This document shows positions 10,366 through 22,199 of a stretch of DNA of 33,044 nt, in pieces. How positions within the stretch are numbered: the stretch's first letter is position 1; every line of letters starts with the position of its first letter. Under the pieces are notes generated by a model. That model saw only the letters and a list, made by a program, of their open reading frames with translations. It was not told the DNA's origin and ran no database searches. This DNA comes from Gymnopus androsaceus JB14 (taxonomy: Eukaryota; Basidiomycota; Agaricomycetes; Agaricales; Omphalotaceae): assembly GCA_009733575.1 (NCBI GenBank), contig ML769687.1, positions 49,025 through 82,068 of the forward strand, in the 5' to 3' direction. A program made the position numbers and the translations under genes.

Positions 10366-13300
10366 GATGGGTTTCCCTTAGGCAAGGGATTGTGTGCTCA
10401 GCTACTTCGATCTACCAATGCACTCCTGCTATGCTCTTCCGCACGTCCGAATTGGTTCTGGAAGCGCCTGCTGAGGAGGTGGACCAGTTGAACCTCGACC
10501 TGAAGACTAGAGATCAGCCCGGATGCCTCTACTGACCGTTTGAACACTTGGTTAGGGAGGATGATGATCGTGGACGACGATACGAGTATGGTTTGACAAG
10601 GACTTGTACGTCCTTTAAACTCAATCTTGACCTAGTCTATTAAACAATCTCTAGCGTCGTTCTCGTACATTTGTCAAATGAGGGGCTTGGGCCTAGTCCT
10701 CCAACACGTGTCGACTAATGCGAATGCTTACAATGGGACGAATTCGGAATCGCAAGGGTTGAGCCGAATTTAATCTTGACACTGTAGTACAGGTTTGTGC
10801 ATTATGTAGCGAAAATGCGCATGCTGTCTCCTGCCCCGTCTCCATCGTACGTGTATCAAATCCCTGGACCGACCCTGGACCGTATATTTCGCAAACACGC
10901 GTCCGAGTCTGGGCTCAGTCCGAGGCGTATTACTACTCGACGAACACCTCGAATGATACGCACTAGCGTGTTTGACGGTTTGTTTGGTTTAACGTTTGAA
11001 TTCGTTTCGAAGGAGGTAGGCTTCAAAGTTCCCGGGGATATAAAGTTTTCCTTCCGCCTCCTATCTGTTCGATCCCTATCCCCGCCCCGCCACATCTACT
11101 TATCTCTTTCCATCCCTATCCCTTCACCGTCTAACTCTTCACCTTCACCCTTCACCACCCCCGCCACCAGCATCAGTACCGCTGTGACTGTGACTGGTAC
11201 TTGCATTGGGGCATCCGCTGTTTCGCTGCATCCCAAAATACACCCGATCATCCTCTTCCGCTGGCCTCCACGGCTCAAGCTTCAGCCAGAACCAAAGCTG
11301 ATCTCAGGTTCTGCTTCTCCCCACATCTCGTCACTTTTAACTTGGTGCGCAGCCTCAATGTCGGCAGAGATATGGCCAAGGACATTGCCACTCTTCGTCC
11401 TTTGGCTCTACAGGTATGCTAATGTTTTGGTGTACTTGGGGCCTTGGTGAGGGTATCCTGTCAATCTTCTCGGGGCTTGAGAGCGAGGCCAAATCCAACC
11501 ATGGCCATTCTCTGGCCATTCTTGTCATTCTTGAAAACATTCTCCGTCAGGCCTCGGCGCCGACATCATTCTGGGATACTATGCTCTGTTGCCATACACA
11601 ACGTGCTCTTCGCTCTTGGTCTCTTTTTACTCTGGTAAACTCGATGACGCCCTAGTGCACGCTTCGATGCAGTTCGAGCCGTCGCGAGCCCACTTTCCCG
11701 TTTCATTCCTGGCCAAAAAGCCGCGCTCACCCATGTCGAGACCCTGGAAGGAACGCAGGAAGTTCTATTACACGGCGTAGTCTAAACGCTGAACGCGCCG
11801 GTTCCAGAGCATCCAGCGTGGCAAGCACCATCGCCTCTGGGACTCCCGCTAGCGGTAAGGACGATGTGGGAGTACAATTATTCTCCTCCACCCATATTAT
11901 TTTCCATTACATTGATATAACAGTCTCTTTTCAATCGCTTGCTCTCGAGCTCTCATTACTATTCATAGGAGGATGCAGAGATGATCCCGCGAATCCGGTT
12001 GGTCCACCAGCTATCGCCAGAGCTTGAGTAACTCTGTAGGAGAACCTCTTCCACCTCCTGGCTACATGCGGGAACAGCGACCTGACTCGACGGAGGAGCT
12101 GACTCTGTGATGCGCGTTCGAGAGGTACCGGTTTCCCCGTAAGTACTTTCGCGCACCTCGGCGCTTGTTTAATTCAGGGGTTAGTCCCGAACTTCGACTT
12201 CGAAAAAGAACGAGGCTTCATTCAAGCATATCAACCTCCTCGAACTCCGAGAAACTTCTCAGAATTCGTTAAGAACTTTTGAACGTACAATAACTAGCCT
12301 CTGAACTAGTTTCACTGACTCTCTCGAGCCAATTTATTCTCTTGAAGAGTCTCTGAGACTCTTCAAGTCCATTCCTCAAGCACGCATTGGGCTATACTTG
12401 ACCAAGTCATTGCAAAGGTCTTCTGCGTACTTCGAATCGTTTCCTCGCTGCTGGTCGACGACATTCACTCTAGATCTAGAACGCCGTCGTCGTCTTTTTG
12501 TCGCCCCCAAAACGCGAAATTGTATTAGATAAACTACTTCAAACACTGCAGAAGAGTTTCAGGTACGTTTCTCTCTCTTTCCCTTTTCTCGGTACTGGTC
12601 GACTGTGGGAACGTCGTCGCATTTCTGCACTAGTTCCAAGCACGAATTCACGGCAGTGTTTTGCGTTCAGCTTTAAAACCAGACCGTCTCCCACTGTCGC
12701 TTAAACTCCCTCGGATGCTCCTATCATGACATCGCTGTATTATTTTCATAAGGACGTCGATGAACGTACTTTTTGCTACTCAATGGATTGGCATTGCCCA
12801 GAGCCTCTCCATAATCGTCGGTCGCCTCTGCTCAAAACTCGGATGACTCCGCTCTTATGATCAATGACTTTCCCATCGCTCCTAGTCTCTCTTGCCATTC
12901 CCAATTAGGGTTTTGGGGATAGGGTGTAGTCGGATGGCAAGCGAGACTATCGCTATCCTCTGACCTATCATCATCCTTGGCAACGAGCGACAGCGCGCAG
13001 TCTTGGCTCCAGTTGGTTCGTCCCACTGCATATATAGAGTTCTTTTCGATTACCCACCTCGCGTTTACGTTCTTGTTGTTTTACTCCTCGAACCTTCAAG
13101 TTACACTGTGCCGCACACCAACCACGTTTCAACAGTCATGGAGAGGAATGGGAGCGTTGGTCGGAGCCTGAGCAAGTTATTCTATGCCAGTAGTAAAATT
13201 TCTTCCTATTGCTACTTCCCTCATATCGGATCCGTGTTTTTCGTTTCCCTCTGGTCTCGCTTTTTCTTTCTAGACTTTTATCATGTGGGTGTGTATGTTC

Positions 13301-13840
13301 ATATCTTTCATTTCACTTTCAAATGAACGTCTTCTTCCGGCATGATCATGAATGGCTTGTAGCGCTTTCCTTAATTGAAACGGAAAAGAGCGGGAACCTC
13401 GTGAAGTAACATTCTATGTATCGCTCTTCCCGGTACTGTATGATTTCCCCCCCAATCGTGGGCGGGGCGGGTTCTCGACTTGAATTTAGGATTGTATCTG
13501 TAGGTGACGACAAACTTGTGTGCGGAAAATGCATATTCTCGAATCTTATTGAACAAGTATTTAGAAAAATACACAAAATGCTTGTCGCAAGTTTGCTTGT
13601 TCAGCTCTTTCAAGCTGTCTCGCCATACTATAAATAGGATAATCCGCTAGGCGAGCGAAGAATACTGAGTCTAGGAGTTTCGCTACCCTTGTTGGACGTG
13701 GCTGTCAAACGCATCAGATGTGCGCCCGGCAAGTTATGGCGGTTACGAACCTCGATTATATTTGTGGCGAGGCCAGTGGAAGGCGATATAAGGAGAAGCG
13801 CAAAGCTCGTGATTAGTCTTTCCTTCCTTTCCCCGGGCCC
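10366..13840. other. 3.5-kb region without an assignable gene
   Basis: Several open stretches occur (for example 10797-11450 +, Ser/Pro-rich, 217 codons) but none carries a motif I recognise or a consistent exon-intron series. 11330-11780 has a moderately coding look (for example MAKDIATLRPLALQ before a GT, then LAILVILENILRQAS) and 12498-12560 reads SPPKREIVLDKLLQTLQKSF before GTACGT. These could be remnants or exons of a fast-evolving gene, but I cannot connect them. Confidence 0.35.
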
Positions 13841-15639
13841 ATGTCGGCGAATTCAACTGCTATCCCTACTCCATTGCCGCCAGGCAACGTTATTTCTGCT
13901 GCGTAAGTCGTTGCTTCCTTCGATGTTTTGAAAGTGAGGGAAAATTGATCCATGTTCAATTATCCGTTACCAGTGCAGGACCGTTGGTGGGTCAATTAGC
14001 GATACAGTCGAACCTCTTAACGCATACCTCTGGATATGCATACTCCTTTAAAGTCATAGCTCATATACAAAGGTGATATAGGTATACTTTCTAATAAATC
14101 ATACATCCCGACAATAATAGGGGTATGCGTTAAGAGAAGTTCGAATATACTACAGGGAGGTTCAGAACGAGTACTCATGACTTCGCATAGTTTGTTGCCT
14201 TGGCAGTTACTTGGTTATTCATGGGTATTATCACGATGCAATTTTGTGAGTGATCTTGGAACACAGTCAAGACGGTAAAGTTTATCCTCCTTAGACAGCT
14301 ACTGTCAGCAGTACTCAAATGATAAAATACTGTTAAAATGTTTCGGTGAGTCCACCACACAGCAAGGAAGCTCGCTATGATATAGTAAGGCTATTGACCC
14401 TTTCTACCTTGCAGTTACTGTCCTTTTCATCGCGGAAGTCCTTCACTGGATTCTCGTAACAATGGACGCATGGTACTACCTCGTTAAAATTTGGGGGGAT
14501 TTCGAAGGTTTCTTTGACCTGCCATGGCAGGCTCCCGTCATAGTTCTTCTTACTGGATTAGGTAAATTCAGATTATCACTACTATGCTTTGCGCAATAAA
14601 CTGACAAGGCAATCCAGTGTCCTTCTCCGTTCAGATATTTTACGTTTAGTGCGTCTTCAACCAGATGGCACATCCAGCTTGCAATTGACCAGTGCGGGGA
14701 TCAAATTCATATTTAGTCGCATTTGGATGCTAGGTCATACAAAAATTATTCGGACAGTAGCAATCATAATTTCCCTGGTGAGTCATTTAATCCAGTGATC
14801 ATAAGTTCATACTTAGACATCGCAGATATCCTTAATGCAGTGTATATCTGCTGGAACAGCATCGGGCTTGGTAAATGGCACTCATACTCATGTGCTTGAT
14901 TTAATTCACTGAATTTTTATTCAGGCCTTGAAAGGTGGAACAGAAGAAGCTGTCGCAAATTTGCACACCGAGTTTCAGGTACTTGTGGATGATGTCAATG
15001 GCTACTGTTGAAGATTTGATGTGTTCCTTAGCTCTGGCTCATTGGCAGCTTTGCGGCAGATACTCTTATTGCGCTTTGCATGATATGGATTGTGAGGATT
15101 TTAGGATTATCTTGCTTGTCGTAGTATTGACATTTTTGCCCTTATTAGCTGCTCAATGCTAAAAGACAAGTATCCTTCACCAGAACTGAGAACGTATTGA
15201 ACAAAGTTATGTTGAATGTAATCAAAACTGGTACTGTGACCAGTATCATCGCAGCAACAACACTGGCTTTATTCGTCAAGTTTCCTCATGTGAACTATTA
15301 CGGAGCCCCGTCAGTGATTTTCTTTTTTTTTCATTAACCTTCTTTTAAAATATTGACATGCGTAATGATCAGAGCTAACTTTCTGGAGAAAGTGTGAGTA
15401 TAATTTCATCACAGCATTGTTCTGGAACGTATAATCATTGTCACAGGTATACCATTAGCCTACTTGCAAATTTGAACTCCCGCAACGCCATTCGTAACGA
15501 AAGCCACATGAACGAATCATATCAGCTTAGTATTCCTATTGCCCAGCAGAGCCAAATGACGACCATGGATGAACCAATTGGGCACCACAATAATCAGAAG
15601 ACAACAGAACCGGAGCGGACTTCGGTGTGTAATTTTTGA
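13841..15639 (+). CDS. DUF6534-domain multi-spanning membrane protein (paralogue C)
   Basis: A many-exon gene readable from ATG 13841 to TGA 15637-15639. Exons I can place: 13841-13902 (MSANSTAIPTPLPPGN), 13974-13990, 14207-14245 (VTWLFMGIITMQF), 14295-14345 (YCQQYSNDKILLKCF), 14415-14561 (VLFIAEVLHWILVTM, WYYLVKIWGDFEGFFDLPW), one near 14620 (VSFSVQIFY), one ending near 14775 (RIWMLGHTKIIRTVAIIISL), about 14826-14871, about 14925-14978, then WLIGSFAADTLIALCMIW, VSFTRTENVLNKVML...NYYGAP, ANFLEK and YTISLLANLNSRN to the end. The order, hydrophobic segments and LLANLNSRN end are the DUF6534 signature; function unknown, membrane location expected. The splice between the VQIFY and RIWML exons is unresolved. 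Intron 2 (13991-14206) is enlarged by a 146-bp MITE. Best-preserved of the three DUF6534 copies here. Confidence 0.7.
14005..14150. mobile_element. 146-bp MITE with TA target duplication (Tc1/mariner or pogo-like)
   Basis: CAGTCGAACCTCTTAACGCA at 14005-14024 (continuing TACC) is matched in reverse complement at 14122-14150 (TTCGAACTTCTCTTAACGCA on the minus strand), with TA at 14003-14004 and 14151-14152. Short inverted ends with TA duplication fit the Tc1/mariner-pogo superfamily. It lies wholly inside intron 2 of the DUF6534 gene, so splicing would remove it. Confidence 0.65.
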
Positions 15640-17441
15640 TCAGTTCCAAGAAAGCTCTAAAGTTTAGGATTAGCAAACTGCTGGCGAGGGATCTCAGGCT
15701 GCACCGTTTGCAACTGAATAAAAGGTCAATCATGGAAAGCATCCGCCGAATGCATTAGTATAAGATCAGGATTCAGGGACATCAGCAAAACTTGTACCAT
15801 CACAATACATTTCTTTTGTCTCTGGAGCAAAAATAGTAATTCCAGAGATCTCCAGAGACCTCTGGAGATGCCTGGAGGAGTTTGACAGCTTTTTGACAGC
15901 TGTCAGAGCTCTGGAGACCAACCAGGTTTTGCTAATGGAATAAAATAGCAATAGTTAAAATAGTGGTAATCTACCTTGAATCTACCCTAGGCTTATGTAG
16001 AAGAGCTTTAGTAAACATAGTATAATCAAGCAATTACTATGTCCATTGTTGATCATATTCCATATGAGGTATTCAACCTTAATTCCAACCATAAGTACAT
16101 GGCACATATACTAGGACCTCGGACATGTTGGCGGCCCTGAAGGACATGATAATGAGATACTAAAACCCAGTCACAATGTGGAAATTCAAAAATATAATGT
16201 TGTGCACTGTTTGGTGATTCTTTATCTAAAATATTACTTCCTGCTTTTGGGCATTAAAAGATGCAGACATGATACTAAATCATCACAATTTAAAGTGATT
16301 GGAATAATGACTTGTTTTCTTGGAAGGCCACAATGGGCAGGATCCAAGAAGGCAACACTGTGAGAGCCAAAAACATGAAAAACATGGTCTAGTGATTTGA
16401 TTGGAATGAATCATCTCCTTTTCACTGAAATAAATATTCATGCTCCTTGTATAATTCAAGACACTTTTTATGAATTACACTCCATAGGCACAACTTGATT
16501 GTTTCATGGAAAATTTTATGATATTAATTATATATATTATTTCCTTCCAAGACCCTGACTTCAAACATTCATGGTTTTCTATGTGAAAATCTGTTTCATA
16601 ATATTTTTGTAATTTATTGAATGATTCAAATCATGAAATGCAATGATGTTCAATGTGTATACTATAAAATAATGCTATGTATTGTATGTAACCCTATTTC
16701 ATTTTGAAGCTGTCCTGGTGCAGTGGTAGAGCTCACATGCATGGAGCCTGGGTACTTATAGGTGCTCACATTTGTGAAGGCAAGATTTCAAACCATAGTT
16801 TGTATCAACATTAACTAGTATTATAGTTGCAGTTAAATGTATATACATAGATACTGTTGAGCTACTTAAGACTAGTAGAAAGTAGGATCAAACTAGTGAC
16901 AGACTATGTGACTATAGGTTTGTCACTAGTATTATTTTGCTTTGCTTACAGCCAAATCAGGCCAAATGAGATGTAATTCATAGACTGCTCCATGAAAAGT
17001 AAACATTAAAACATCAAATTTGCACATGAATTAGTCCAAGCAAAATCATGGAGAATTCTATGAATATCAGACCCCTAGTCATCCTAAATGTCCTGAGGGT
17101 ATCCTGAGGCCCGAGGGATCCAGGGTATCCTGGGATATGCCCCAGGGCATCCTAAGATGTCTCCAACCTACAACACCAGGCTTTTTGATTAATAATTACA
17201 ATGGTAAGTTTTTAATTAATCTATAAATTTATTACAACTGTAAGTAAGATAATAATAGTGATGTAATATATTTGAACTAAGTTATTAGTTTACATGCACC
17301 TTATGGCATAGTGGGATTCTCAGTCAGCAGTCCTAAAATTTGCACACCAAATTGTATTAATATATAATACATAATTGAGGGTACCTACAATTGTAGTAAT
17401 TTATATACTAATGTAAAACCTACAGCCCAGTCAAAACCTAC
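15640..17441. other. AT-rich geneless region
   Basis: No coding sequence is supported. Noted structures: a perfect 10-bp palindrome pair ATCTCCAGAG / CTCTGGAGAT at 15848-15869; a tRNA-like stretch at 16711-16800; ACTAGTGACA and its complement around 16893-16931; and a GC-rich island at about 17080-17165 with three copies of GGGYATCCT. This looks like old non-coding transposon sequence between the DUF6534 gene and the CACTA element. Confidence 0.4.
16711..16800 (+). repeat. tRNA-like sequence, possible SINE head
   Basis: GGTGCAGTGG at 16717-16726 matches the RNA polymerase III A-box consensus RRYNNARYGG exactly, and TTTCAAACC at 16786-16794 matches the B box GWTCRANNC at eight of nine positions. 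The stretch TGGTGCAGTGGTAGAGC resembles the D-arm region of a tRNA. The boxes are further apart than in an ordinary tRNA, and I see no good acceptor stem, so a degenerate tRNA-derived SINE is more likely than a tRNA gene. Confidence 0.35.
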
Positions 17442-17456
17442 AATGGGAATATCTGG
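17442..17456 (+). repeat. CACTA left terminal inverted repeat
   Basis: AATGGGAATATCTGG, identical to the complement of 32612-32626. Inside it follow further copies of the core (CTGGGAATATC near 17463, GGAAATATC near 17543), a subterminal repeat cluster. Just outside, AAAACCTACA occurs twice (17415-17424 and 17434-17443). Confidence 0.55.
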
Positions 17457-18016
17457 TAAAATCTGGGAATATCAGGAAATCTGGAAATTTCCAGGGCCCT
17501 GCCGAAATTTTCCAGATTCCTGCTGCTTTTCTGGGCAGGTATGGAAATATCTGGTCAACAAATGACTTATCCAGGCTACATCTGGGTTTATAATGGATCA
17601 TCTGGATATTAGTTACTACTACTACTGCTACTATACACAATAGCACTGGCCTCTGCATCCCACTGTACCTGTATCCTTTCTTTGTTGCACAGCTGTACTG
17701 GTATCTGCAAAAAATATAGTTGTAAGTGCAAAAATAGCCACGAAGCAAGTGTACTCACACAATTAATTAATCTTTGCTGACCCGCTGGGATTCTGCAACT
17801 CAGAAAGGTATGTCAGCAAAGTACCCTTGGCACAAGCAAATTCGGACTTACCTGATGAATCAGCTTGTTGAGATTCCAAGGCTGCACTCTCCTGCTGTTC
17901 TTTCTGTTCCTTTTTTCGCAGGTGCGCACACTGATTCTATCCTTCCAGACCTACATGAACAATATTGAAAGCGTGTTGATACTGGAAGTCGAGTAGAACA
18001 TACCCTTTGTTCCGAT

Positions 18017-21000
18017 TCAGGAACTGCATTCCAGACTTCTGTAGCCTTTGACTTGAGGAGAGTATTCATTTTCAAGTATTCCACAAAGTACAAGTTTCTG
18101 ATGATATATCAGTAGATTGGATAGGACCAATACAAACATTTTATACCTGGCAGTAATCGGGAAACCATCTTCCAGCACAAACAATTCAGTATCCTTCTTT
18201 GATGGTTTCTTTGGTAGCTTTGGCTTTGTAGTCATGGTTGACAGTGGTGGAAGGGGTTGAACAGTACATGAGATGGCTAAAGATGCACTGTTAGACATTG
18301 TGTGAGTTCTTAGTGGAATCAGCTGGTGAGTTAGGAACTGTATTACAAAGAAGAAAAATTACAGTGGGTTGATGGCAACCTGTGAAGTATATTAGAAATG
18401 ATATGCAACAGAAAAATAGGCTTACTCAACGTGGTGGTTTTGTAGTAACAATGGGTGAGCTGGAGCTGTCTGAGGTAACAGCTTTGGTCGAGCTGGGGGT
18501 AGCACTGGCAGCAGTCACTTCATCCAAGCTGGAACTAGTGGCTGCTTTGTTGGATGAAGTGGTGGCTTTATTGTTCATGTTATTGTTGGTAGTTGAGTTT
18601 GGGCTTGAGCGTGAGTTGTTGTCATTGTTTGAGTTTGAGCTGTCATTGGCCAAGTTCGAGATATTGTTGTTCATGTCAGAGCTATCACTAATATGCTGAT
18701 TTTTTGGCAAGACCTTGAGAATGCGATTCTTGACAAGTTTGCTTCTAGAGACAGTATAAGAGAGCTATAGTGAGCCCAAGCTGGTAGCTGTAACAAGTCT
18801 AATAAGTGTGGAAGTACTTGGACCAACAGAGCCATGGTATCAAATTGGATATCAGCTCTAAGTAGTTTGTAGGAAACCATAGTCTGGTAGCAGAGAGTCT
18901 CACTGGCATGTCAATGCCAGCACTCTTGTAAAAGAGGCACATTGCCCACATAGACTTGCACCCAAAAGGGATACACTCTGAAGACAAGTAACTCAGGGAT
19001 TTGTGGAAAGGATATGGACTTTGCAAAACAGGACTGAACCAATTCAAGTGGGCTGATGTTGAGATTGTCATGATAACCAAGGTTTCCCTCAAGGCTTGAT
19101 ACCAAGGAAGCACTAATAATTTATTTGGCACCAAACAACAGATAATGGTGTATGCCAAAAGAATGAAACAAGAGAAGAAGAACTGACAAAGCCAAGAGAG
19201 CATATGTAGGCCCTCAAGGTGATGTGCACTAGGCTCGGAAGGCATACGTGTCTGCTGAGAAATGGTAGAAACGATGCATAATAGACAGAGGTTTGAGCTA
19301 GGAGAACAACACTGCACATTAGTTGGTGTTTTCCTGCCCAAATACACTCTGGAAATATAGAAATATGGATATGGTTAGGAAGCTATGAGAATGGAGAATG
19401 ACAATAGCAAGGAAGGAAAGAAGGATATAATAAGCTACAATGAGAAATAGAACTATGATGGGATTAGTGAGCATGGTGCCAGGTATGCATCAGCTACATA
19501 GCAGTATGCATTGCCCAGGAAAGGACAAAAGATGCATAACCCAGACAGAAATAGGGTGTAATACCCATAAGAAGCAGACGGACGGACGGACATTAGGGTT
19601 GCACAGATACGCATATATGGACTATTTTATTATAATTTCTCCTTTTCTGAAACAAGTTGTACCATTTCTCCTGATTCTCAAAGCACTTTATTATTTAACC
19701 AGCGTCTGGCCAAGCATAGTATAAAAGCCTAGCTATATTTCCTTTGCAAATCAAGTTACCTTTGGACCTCATTTGTTGCTAGTGTGAATCCTCATTGACG
19801 TAGCTACAGCTGAGACAGGAAAGATACCACTCCCTTGTAAACCAAAGTAATACTTCATGTGGTACGGAAGAGAGTTGTTTATTGCGCCCAGCATTAGAGA
19901 CTTATAATCCTAATGACTGTGAAAAACCCGACTTAAACCAAGTCAAATTGTTGTTTTAGTTTCAAGGAGTCTAGTGTGACCACTGAGAAGCAATCATCTG
20001 TTGCAACTGAGCTCAGGTGTACAGGAAGCAAACTGTCTGCTGTCCTGAGTGGTTTTGCCCTACTGTTGGGAATCACTTTGTTGAACCAAGCCATATTGTT
20101 GGTGGTTCTTTTTGTTGTCATTGTTATATTGTTGCCCCTATCATTGCCCCAAATCTGTATAGATTGATTAGAAAAGGAGATCCTATCCTTCAATCATCTA
20201 CCAGCATCACTTCAAGAAACACCAGTTGCTTTTGAGAGACAGAGAGTATTTTCTTTGCAGAATCTTTGACAATGCATCCTTGCTATTTAAACTGATAGCC
20301 AAACCCTCTGTGTTCCGGTTGCTTAGTGTGGATTGCTCTGCACTACTTGAACCAATGGACCAACAGCTTGTTATCACCATTTGAACCTGAATTACTGACA
20401 TTCAAGTTTGAGTTGTTGTTGGTTGCATTTGGGTTATCCTTGGTTACACTATGGGTGTTGTTGGTGAGGTTGGAGCTGCCATTGTTCAGGTTCAGGTTCA
20501 AGTCTAAGCTCAAGCTAGCGGCGGAGTTGACATTTGAGCTGGTAGTGGTGATAGTAGTGATGGCTTTGCTGTCTGTAGCGGTGGCCATTGTGAAATGACT
20601 GGAAATAGAGACATCTACTGGGGAAAGATTTGACCCTGATGAAGCTGATATTGGAGATGGTAGCAAAGATAGTGAAACTGAAAGAGGGGAAGGTGCTGCT
20701 GAGGGAGAATGAGCCACGTCAATGGAGAAGGAGATGTAGGAAAAGTACTGTTAACAGTCATCTTGCGCTTCTTCTTTCTTCTTTGGAGAGGGCTCGGATT
20801 TATCTTGCTGGGATTTCAAATTCTGGGATTTTGATTTCTTGATATCAGATCAAAAAACTATATACACCTGTCAGTGAAAGAAAGACAAGTCTTGAACATG
20901 GCATACCTGAGATGGATGAGTCACACTGCAAATGACCACTCTCCCTAGTTGATTGGGTCCATTCAGGGTAGTTCTTGATTGCATACAGCCAAACCTTCCA

Positions 21001-22115
21001 CCAACCATCATCACAGAACTGGAATTCTTCATAAGTTGAAGCCATCTTTGTATAAAATTAGTCTGCAACACAATCATCAACGCCATTATGCCAAGTATGG
21101 GGATCCAAATCCTGGATATAGAACTGGTTCCGGATAGATTTTGAAGTGGCTGCAAACTCTTTCATACAAGCTTTATCCTTGATAGAATATTTCCTGGTGC
21201 TAGACTGAAGGTAACCAAGCTCATGTGGGTTACTACCAGAGTTGGCCTTCTTCTTGTATTCAGTCTATGAGCTAAGAGTGAAGTATCAGATCTCAGGACA
21301 GTCCATGTTGGGATCAAGTTGAGAGAAATTCCAGTCAATAAGTGGAAGCCTATGTGCAGCGGTCATCATAGGAGAAGGAGTGTTTTGTTGAAAGTTTGGA
21401 AATGGTGATGGAGATCGCATCAAAAGTGTGGATGAGGCTGAAGTTGTTTGGCCGAGCAGATTTTCCAAACGAGAAGTGTACTTCCTAAGCAAAAGGAATG
21501 ATCAAACAGATAATTGGATAGGTATAATAAATCACTTACTTAACTGTATTAAGCTCTGCTGAAAGGCCATTGACCTGTGACTGAAGCTGAGTGTTTTGAG
21601 CAAATAACTGATGGTAGACAGGATTGGAGAAGAGCTCATTTTCTGAGGCACTCTGAATGATTTTGAGTCATTGAAAGCTTTGATACTGAGTTTCTGGGTT
21701 ATTGGGAAGATTCTAGAGTGATTAATGAGGTCAGTAAGAGAGAAACTAGAGCCCATCAATGAGAACATACAAGATTCAAACCAAGTCCAGAGCCAGATGA
21801 CATCAACATATTGTGGTTTCATCTTTGAAAAGCTGGAGAATCCATGAACATGTTAGAATCTGGGGTCTGAGAGTGGCTTTGTCTATGAAAAGTTGGAGAT
21901 TCCAGGAACATGCAAGTATCCTTGGAATTTGGGGTCTGGCTTTGTCTGCAAAGATTTGGAGAATCCATAAATGATAGTTCTCCTGAAGAATTGTCATAGT
22001 TGTTCTGTGGTGGACTTGCTGGCCACATCATGGGGAAGATGGTGGTAAGAAAGCTAGTTGGAGATGCCTCAACAGCATCACGTGGGAACAATTTGCATCA
22101 GACGTGTGACACGTA
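18017..22115 (-). pseudogene. CACTA-associated second gene, multi-exon, poorly preserved
   Basis: Downstream of Tnp2 on the same strand are exon-like stretches that share a strand and splice signals: 22091-21819 (three diverged SPxxxRQSxxPxS repeats), 21690-21530 (ENELFSNPVYHQLFAQNTQL, SQVNGLSAELNTVK, coiled-coil-like) spliced over a GT-AG intron to 21483-21286 (KYTSRLENLLGQ, ending MDCPEI and a stop), 21240-20905 (QFYIQDLDPHTWHNGVDDC, YEEFQFCDDGWWKVWLYAIK), 20717-20343 and 18710-18426 (Ser/Asn-rich), and 18298-18017 (KPKLPKKPSKKDTELFV, then LYFVEYLKMNTLLKS, KATEVWNAVPESEQ). Proteins of this layout (coil, EFxxCxxxWW block, low-complexity linker, basic region) are, as I recall, often found beside Tnp2 genes in mushrooms; they are presumed DNA-binding partners of the transposase, by analogy with plant TnpA. 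In-frame stops and unclear joins suggest decay. Confidence 0.4.
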
Positions 22116-22164
22116 TGACTGCACTTCAGTGTATGGCACTAAGATGTAACAAAATATCAACTCT

Positions 22165-22195
22165 TATACTACTATTACAGTGTAATAGTAGTATA
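22165..22195. terminator. Perfect 15-bp palindrome just after the Tnp2 stop codon
   Basis: TATACTACTATTACA, one central G, then TGTAATAGTAGTATA. It lies five bases beyond the Tnp2 stop codon (22202-22200, minus strand). Position suggests a role in transcript 3' end formation or a cruciform, but fungal genes do not use hairpin terminators in the bacterial sense, so function is open. Confidence 0.3.
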
Positions 22196-22199
22196 GCTA

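Noticed and set aside
10797..11450. 217-codon plus-strand open frame rich in Ser and Pro
   Set aside because: No domain, no membrane or signal pattern that fits, and composition is that of CT-rich DNA read by chance. An uninterrupted stretch of this length without introns is also unlike the other genes here. Kept only as part of the unassigned region.
18799..19347. 182-codon minus-strand open frame, hydrophobic
   Set aside because: The Leu/Ser/Cys-rich reading with no recognisable block looks like a shadow of non-coding or decayed transposon sequence inside the CACTA element; an overlapping frame is equally open.
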